Of a DNA stretch of 64,000 nt, positions 58,459 to 64,000 are shown piece by piece. The first letter of the stretch is position 1. Each line of letters starts with the position of its first letter. The stretch covers positions 299,162-363,161 of the forward strand of contig QEOQ01000651.1 in the NCBI GenBank assembly GCA_010279815.1. Reading direction: 5' to 3'. The stretch is from Brachionus plicatilis. Its lineage: Eukaryota > Rotifera > Eurotatoria > Ploima > Brachionidae. Below the pieces are notes generated by a model that did not search any database, had not been told where the DNA came from, and saw nothing but the letters and a program-made list of their open reading frames with translations. The translations under genes were made by a program, and so were the position numbers.

Positions 58459-59700
58459 TAGTGTTTGCAATAACTTAACAATAATCGTAAATCGAACGTA
58501 TTAGTGTTTTGTAAACTATCCTGCAAAGATTTTTGTTGTTTTTAAGCTTGAGTTTTTTGATCGATTTAATAAGATTGAGCTTCGTGGCTTGTTTTGTTTT
58601 GATTTTATTTAGGTGTTTTTTGAAGTTAAGTTTTGGATCAAGTTATGTTGTAAATTAATTGTGGATTATATGAGATATAGTCAAGTCTTTGTGAATCTAA
58701 ATCGTACTGGTTGTGTTGATATTGTTGATTATTAACTTGTTGTGAAATATTTTGTGTGTTTTTTTTTGTGTGGGTTAGGGTATGGTGATGCTCTGTTGTT
58801 TCTTGATGAGTTTGGGTTGATTACAGTTTTTGCATAGCTCGTAGGTTGGTCTGGATATTGACCCAGGAGTCTTTACTAAACTAATAGTGTCAGAAAGTTG
58901 TGTTGTAGGAAGATATCTTTGCACTTTTTAACAAATAGAGCTAAATATTTAACACTGCAAGATTTTAAGAAAAGTGGTTTTAACAAACGTTTTCAATCGA
59001 GCTTCTCAAAAGAATCATCCAAATCTTCAGTTTCCGAGCTTTAATAAGAAAACGAATGTGCTATTACAAATAACTTTGACATGATGATCAATGAATAAAC
59101 AGTTTTTGTTTTTAACAAATTTTTTCAGCTTGACTACACAATTTTTAATGAGCATGGAACAGAGTCATTAGAGAAAACACAATTAGAGAAGGATTTTGGT
59201 GTCTATTTTCAAAATAATCTAAAGTGGGGTGCTCATGTTAGCTACTCTTCTGGCAGAGCGAATAGAGTTTGGAATGATTTTAAATTTTTGGATAGTAATG
59301 TATTTAAGTTACTTTAAACATCATTGGTTAGACCTCTTATAGAATATGGAGTTAGTGTTTGGAATCCATACTTGAAACAAAGATAAAAAGGAACTTGAAA
59401 AAGTACAGTGTAGAACAATTAAGATGATTCCAAACTTCAGAAACCTTGAGTATGAAGAGAGATTGTGAAGAATTAAATTTACGTCACTGAATTCTAGAAG
59501 AATAAAAGGCGATTTGTAATGTAATATGGGACAATAGAAAGATTGTTATAACTAATTTTAAAATTATAAATAATCTGGTTGAAAAGTGGAATTAGATATT
59601 CTGAAAGAAATAATTACAAGCTTAGAGACCTCACTCAGATGCTTAAAGGAGAACTTATCAAAAAATGTCCATTACGTTTCAACTTTATCACAAATAGGGT

Positions 59701-59864
59701 TATAGAAATTCTTTTTTTTCTTAAATTTTTTTTTAATTTCAAAATACTCATTTTTAAGTCGGTTTTTTATTTGATTGAAATATGATCATCAACTAATAGA
59801 CACTTTTTGATAACAATTCATTTTAAAATTTGGACTGTATAATAACCGTTTTTGGTTATATACT
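59701..59864. other. AT-rich intergenic
   Basis: Nothing supported. Confidence 0.4.
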
Positions 59865-59870
59865 TAATTG

Positions 59871-60128
59871 TTGGATAGGTCTGTACTCAGGGGCAGTTGG
59901 GTGACTTGCAGACTGGGTTGAGTCGAGGGACTGAATAAGAGAAAAAGACAATAGACTCAAAATGATAAACTTTTATTTGTAAAAATAGAATATCCTCAAA
60001 TAGTAATTTTTCTATGAATATTTATAGAAAAAAATGTGACTAGAAAGTTATATATAGTAATTGTGAAAACTAATAACTTGTAATTGTTAGAGCTTAAATC
60101 AAAGATAACTTGAAATTTGGGTTCTAAC
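59871..60128 (-). mobile_element. Solo-LTR-like unit
   Basis: About 258 bp bounded by AATTG on both sides (59866-59870 and 60129-60133), a 5-bp duplication typical of LTR elements. On the minus strand it begins GTTAGAACCC, has TATATAACT and AATAAAAG (promoter and poly-A-like) and a C-rich downstream part, and ends CCTATCCAA, with TG...CA possible if one counts into the duplication. No internal region remains. Confidence 0.5.
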
Positions 60129-60190
60129 AATTGCCTTTGTGGTTTAAAGAAAAAAACTTAGAAAAATATAATTTTTTTATTATTTTATTA

Positions 60191-60526
60191 CAGGGGTGAT
60201 TTAATAACAGTATTTTACGAAAAAATACGGAGTTTTCAGGATTTTGAGATAATTTTGGTAAAATTTTGTAAAATTCAAAACGGCCAATTCAAAATTCAAA
60301 ATTTTTGAAAAAATGTCTTTTTTTTCCAAAAATCGAAAATTTAAGAAAGTTTTTTTTTCATAAATTGGTTAAAAAATAGTTATTTTTAAATTGTTAAAAA
60401 GAAATTTTTTTAAATTTTCGATTTTTGGAAAAAAGACATTTTTTCAAAAATTTTGAATTTTACAAAAGTTAATTTAACCGTATTTTACGTAATTTTTCGT
60501 AAAATACTGTTATCAAATTACCACTG
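60191..60526. mobile_element. Palindromic MITE, TA target
   Basis: 336 bp that fold back almost completely: CAGGGGTGATTTAATAACAG at 60191 against the complement of CAGTGGTAATTTGATAACAG at the right, followed on both arms by TATTTTACGAAAAA and TTTTGAAAAAATGTCTTTTT. TA on both sides (60189-60190 and 60527-60528). Tc1-type ends. Confidence 0.93.
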
Positions 60527-60528
60527 TA

Positions 60529-60827
60529 ATTAATTTTTATTAAATTTTTTAATCAACAATTTGTTAAATTTAGATAGTTGCAAATACTTAAATAAAATTT
60601 TTTTTTTCTTGTCAAAGTTATCAAAATTTTTATCGTTTGTACGACCATTTAAAAAAAAATTAAATGTTTATTTTTATTAATTAACATCTAGAAAAGAATA
60701 TAATGTTATATAATTGTTTTATATATTGATTTAAATACAAATAAAGCCAGAAATAATTTTACAAATTTATTTGGTGAATCTTAGTAATTTATTTTTTAAT
60801 TTCTAAAAATTAACTTTTTAGTTTTAT
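60529..60827. other. AT-rich 3' flank of GPCR gene
   Basis: AATAAA near 60739 could serve a plus-strand transcript only; on the minus strand TTTATT complements are abundant. No gene. Confidence 0.35.
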
Positions 60828-61886
60828 CTAAGCTTTGGTTTGCATGGAAAAAGTAATCTTTTTATCTTTAGAGTTTTCCTTCTTTTTTACATATTTGCTT
60901 AAACTTCTGAAAAGGTTTAAGAAAATTTTATAAAATTCATTTCTAAATACACTATTAAACATCAATTGAATAAATATATTAAATGAATAAAATAATAAAT
61001 AGACTGATGATGTCATAATTTCTAAAACAAGCAAAAAAGATCTGAAAGTCTGTCGACTTGTGATCGATACATCTTGAAATACAAAAGCCATAGACACATA
61101 AACACTACTAGGTATTAGAGTAATCAAAAAAATAATTGTTGATGCAATTACTGTAAATGAAAATTTTAAATCGTGAATAAGATTCTTTTTCAGTCTTATT
61201 TTTTCTTTAGATTTTATCACCTTATAAATAAGCAGACTATTCATAAAGAACATTAGCATAAAAGGCAAGACCGTTCGTAACAAAATAGTCATTAAGCCTC
61301 TAGTTCTTAAAATAAATTGAGGAGCAGTGCATAACTTGGATACTGTCACATTGGTTGAATTGTTCACTGTTGTTTCCAAATAATAGAAAAAATTTGGTGA
61401 ATTAGAAGCAAAAATAATGAGCAGAAAACCAGTTAGTATCAAACTAATTTTGAACTTATTTTTATGGATTCTAAATCTATTTGGATAAATTATAAAAATT
61501 AGTCTGTCTGCTACCATTAAAACATTGAGCCATGAGTAAGCTTGATAAAGACTCCGTAAAAAAAATACGTAAGTCTTGCATGTCAAATCAGACCAGGTTG
61601 TTAAATTGATATTGTATAGAGCAGGAAAGTTGAATACCGTTACATATATGAGAATGATTGAATGTAAAGCTGAGTTTATTGTCAAAAAATAACCCATAGT
61701 TGATTTAGAAAATTTTTTACTTTGAAAAATAGTTATTTCTATTAAGTTCAGAACTATTCCAATTGGAATAATAATTATGCAAGCATAAAAAATAGTTAAA
61801 TTCTTAATTTGCTTTGCCCAAGCAATATAAGTAGTGTCTTTGGGGACTTCTTTAAAAATGCTTGTGTTCATTTTACTTCTAAACAT
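60828..61886 (-). CDS. Rhodopsin-family (class A) G-protein-coupled receptor
   Basis: Intact single-exon frame of 352 residues, start ATG in MFRSKMNTSIF (a second Met at residue 6 is equally possible). Seven hydrophobic segments at about 31-53, 65-88, 105-130, 147-165, 198-223, 243-268 and 284-308. Cys103 at the top of helix 3 and Cys186 in extracellular loop 2 can form the conserved disulfide. The DRY position is ADR (126-128). The helix 7 NPxxY is degenerate (FYSFNIFIQ). NLT and NNST sequons lie outside the membrane. The tail is Lys-rich (KYVKKKENSKDKK). It resembles the large lineage-specific peptide-receptor-like GPCR families of rotifers and other spiralians. Ligand unknown. Confidence 0.88.
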   Translation of the reverse strand: MFRSKMNTSIFKEVPKDTTYIAWAKQIKNLTIFYACIIIIPIGIVLNLIEITIFQSKKFSKSTMGYFLTINSALHSIILIYVTVFNFPALYNINLTTWSDLTCKTYVFFLRSLYQAYSWLNVLMVADRLIFIIYPNRFRIHKNKFKISLILTGFLLIIFASNSPNFFYYLETTVNNSTNVTVSKLCTAPQFILRTRGLMTILLRTVLPFMLMFFMNSLLIYKVIKSKEKIRLKKNLIHDLKFSFTVIASTIIFLITLIPSSVYVSMAFVFQDVSITSRQTFRSFLLVLEIMTSSVYLLFYSFNIFIQLMFNSVFRNEFYKIFLNLFRSLSKYVKKKENSKDKKITFSMQTKA

Positions 61887-62291
61887 ATTTTAAATTTTGA
61901 ATCTTCGAATAAAGAAGAAAATATTAGAATTTATCTAATAAATTTTAAATCTTATTGATAGACAAAATGTTTAATTTTTTAAAATAGAATTTTTTGTCCA
62001 GGTGATCCTTTTAAAAATCAATTTTATTTAAAATTATTATTAAGAAAAATGTAAGTGAGAGAAAATTTTAAAAATAAAATGAAATAAAAATTCTCAGTTT
62101 GAAATACACTTGTTTAGTAGGAATGATTTTACCTGGATTTACGTGGTTTTAGAAAAATTTTCAAAATCAGTCATTCAATTGACTAAAATTTCTTAATTAA
62201 AAATTGCACATTTTCTAGTTAATTACAAGTAAATTAATTCTACAATAAATTAAGATGTTTAATGAAGTTTATGTAACAATAGTTTGAAAAT
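61887..62291. other. AT-rich 5' flank of GPCR gene
   Basis: Promoter presumably here; no motif stands out. Confidence 0.4.
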
Positions 62292-62968
62292 NNNNNNNNN
62301 NNNNNNNNNNNNNNNNNNNNNNNNNNNNNNNNNNNNNNNNNNNNNNNNNNNNNNNNNNNNNNNNNNNNNNNNNNNNNNNNNNNNNNNNNNNNNNNNNNNN
62401 NNNNNNNNNNNNNNNNNNNNNNNNNNNNNNNNNNNNNNNNNNNNNNNNNNNNNNNNNNNNNNNNNNNNNNNNNNNNNNNNNNNNNNNNNNNNNNNNNNNN
62501 NNNNNNNNNNNNNNNNNNNNNNNNNNNNNNNNNNNNNNNNNNNNNNNNNNNNNNNNNNNNNNNNNNNNNNNNNNNNNNNNNNNNNNNNNNNNNNNNNNNN
62601 NNNNNNNNNNNNNNNNNNNNNNNNNNNNNNNNNNNNNNNNNNNNNNNNNNNNNNNNNNNNNNNNNNNNNNNNNNNNNNNNNNNNNNNNNNNNNNNNNNNN
62701 NNNNNNNNNNNNNNNNNNNNNNNNNNNNNNNNNNNNNNNNNNNNNNNNNNNNNNNNNNNNNNNNNNNNNNNNNNNNNNNNNNNNNNNNNNNNNNNNNNNN
62801 NNNNNNNNNNNNNNNNNNNNNNNNNNNNNNNNNNNNNNNNNNNNNNNNNNNNNNNNNNNNNNNNNNNNNNNNNNNNNNNNNNNNNNNNNNNNNNNNNNNN
62901 NNNNNNNNNNNNNNNNNNNNNNNNNNNNNNNNNNNNNNNNNNNNNNNNNNNNNNNNNNNNNNNNNNNN
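62292..62968. other. Assembly gap (677 N)
   Basis: Run of N, probably hiding the 5' end of the piggyBac remnant. Confidence 1.
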
Positions 62969-63810
62969 GATTTTGTTAATGATTTTGAAGATGAAATGGA
63001 AACAACAAATCAGCCTAATGATGAATATGATTCAGATGAAGACTCTGATGATGAAGAAACTGAAGAAACTAACATAGACAAAACTTCGAAAAATGGAACG
63101 ATATGTATAAGATTGAAAGATGGGGAAGAGACAAGTCTTAGAAAAAAGATTAATTTTGAGAAAGTTGGACCAACAAGCTATGCTACACGTCAGATAAATG
63201 AGACCAAACTTTCAGCATTTTTTATGATTTTTGACCTGTCGATGATAAATTTTATATTGAATTGTACGAATTGTTAGATGAATTACTGGAAATAGTAAAT
63301 ACAAGTGTACAGCCTACAACTCCAATTACTCCAGTTGCTTCTAGAAAGCGCTTAGCAAGCACTGAGATTAATTCATCTGCAAAAAAAAAGTGTCAAATTA
63401 GGCTATGTAATGGAAACAAATCGAACTTTAATTGTGACAAATGCAAAAAATTTACATGTGCTCCTTGTCTAGGGGAGAAGGTTTTCAAATCGATTTGTAA
63501 AAATTTTTACGATCAAGAACTGAGAATTGAGATAAAATTTTAATTTTTTTAGATAGAAAAATTTTTTTCTTGAATTTTTATCAAATTTTTTTTTATAAAT
63601 AATTTTAGGCTTTTACTTAAATCTAAACATAATTTTTTTTGAAAGCATAACAAAAATGATAAAAGACATTTATTTTTGCAATTTGTAACATTTTTTAACA
63701 TTATTTGAATAAATAATCTAGTTTATTTTATCTAAAAAGCAAATCTAATTTTTGGGGTTTTTAGGACCCTATGGTCCTTAACGTAATAAAAAATATTGGG
63801 CCTTTGAGTG
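62969..63810 (+). pseudogene. piggyBac-like element, internally deleted
   Basis: 62996-63277 encodes an acidic N-terminal region (DSDEDSDDEETEE) followed by TKLSAFFMIFDLSMINFILN, the piggyBac motif just before the first catalytic Asp (S.FF..FD..I...I...TN). Instead of the DDD core, the sequence passes directly to the distal end in another frame (63262-63543): ASRKRLA, then a Cys-rich finger CQIRLCNGNKSNFNCDKCKK..CAPC, the zinc-binding tail of piggyBac transposases. At 63798-63814 GGGCCTTTGAGTG is followed by TTAA, consistent with a piggyBac right end and target site. The left end is in the gap. Confidence 0.7.
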
Positions 63811-63814
63811 TTAA

Positions 63815-64000
63815 ATAAAAAAATCTTGATAAAATTATTTTATTTAAGTATTTGTGAAAAAGTAAGCTTCGCTAAAAAATTTAACTTTACAAGAAAGGTA
63901 AAATAAATTAAATTTATAAAAAAATTTATTCATAAAAGTCTAATTTTATAAAAGTCCAATCAATTTTTTTTAAAGTTCCATTAGAATTAGTGAAACCAGA
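63815..64000. other. AT-rich tail of window
   Basis: Nothing supported. Confidence 0.4.

Larger units (their letters stand above)
56021..58936 (-). mobile_element. 5'-truncated LINE inserted in an older LINE
   Basis: Flanked by a perfect 14-bp duplication AGAGCTAAATATTT (56007-56020 and 58937-58950). Reverse-transcriptase C-terminal sequence on the minus strand reads LDPKLNFKKHLNKIK and IVYKTLIRSIYDYC before the 1886-bp insertion (58650-58470), then RTQRFIKEIKKEQNKMIRSF, IHSDLKIEPIAPRLSNL after it (56570-56230). Excluding the insertion it is about 1.03 kb. The 3' end points left. Closest in style to jockey/CR1-group LINEs. Confidence 0.85.
54590..59700 (+). pseudogene. CR1-like LINE, split into three by insertions
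   Basis: Plus-strand pieces: an endonuclease domain at 54590-54885 (LKCYYTNATLFGNKF, NELELLFK, then GTWYDENKP, GGGV-type region), a linker at 55690-56020 (NFSPWMTNEIKSGIRAKY), and reverse-transcriptase C-terminal pieces at 58951-59560 (TLQDFKKSGFNKR; LEKDFGVYFQNNLKW; LVRPLIEYGVSVWNPY; IKMIPNFRNLEYEERL). It is interrupted by a foldback unit at about 54975-55360 with neighbouring repeat DNA, and by a LINE insertion 56021-58936. Stops throughout; extinct copy. Confidence 0.75.

Noticed and set aside
59579..59785. 68-codon ORF
   Set aside because: Tail of the decayed plus-strand LINE plus A/T-rich flank, not an independent gene.

Overview
This is a very AT-rich eukaryotic nuclear window with three runs of N. 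Genes have short GT-AG introns, mostly 45-60 nt, and protein-coding DNA is a minority of the sequence. Two genes identify a ciliated animal: CFAP61 (axonemal radial-spoke / calmodulin complex) and UNC93-like, joined by a rhodopsin-type GPCR and an NPAT-like protein. Composition, intron size and the WD40 and GPCR styles suggest a small spiralian, most likely a rotifer near Brachionus. That taxon is inference from style, not from a search.

Layout. 0-5 kb: a MITE, a Ty3/gypsy integrase scrap, and a 676-codon P-loop NTPase / restriction-endonuclease-fold protein of Crinkler-like (CR effector) architecture. 6.9-8.4 kb: two small genes (unknown 116 aa; secreted two-EF-hand protein). 9.7-26.4 kb: a transposon graveyard holding LINE tails, several unrelated gypsy fragments (one strikingly GC-rich beside an N gap), a chromodomain integrase followed by an envelope-like reading frame, an internally deleted pogo/Tigger element, a decayed multi-exon gene, a CR1-like LINE and a CACTA-like remnant. 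28.5-30.1 kb: a complete five-exon UNC93-like gene. 32.8-42.3 kb: NPAT-like and CFAP61 genes head-to-tail on the minus strand, 168 bp apart; all exons could be placed and the reading frame closes in both (440 and 1208 aa).

45.3-52.1 kb holds the most unusual structure. Diverged inverted arms, each carrying a GC-rich GGCCGA minisatellite in an otherwise AT-rich genome, flank two divergent intron-containing genes: a 133-aa double helix-turn-helix protein and a ~352-aa coiled-coil protein. I read this as a candidate unclassified two-gene DNA transposon. A second element has landed in the first exon of its coiled-coil gene: a 2.9-kb Tc1/mariner (DD37D) element with 789-bp terminal inverted repeats and an intact transposase interrupted by three spliceosomal introns.

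52.8-64 kb: an eight-repeat WD40 gene, then a four-deep nest of insertions (LINE, LINE, TA-target TIR element, hAT MITE) in which removing each layer restores the sequence below, then a solo-LTR-like unit, a palindromic MITE, an intact single-exon GPCR gene and a truncated piggyBac remnant. There is no CRISPR array, rRNA or bacterial operon, and I recognised no tRNA by eye.
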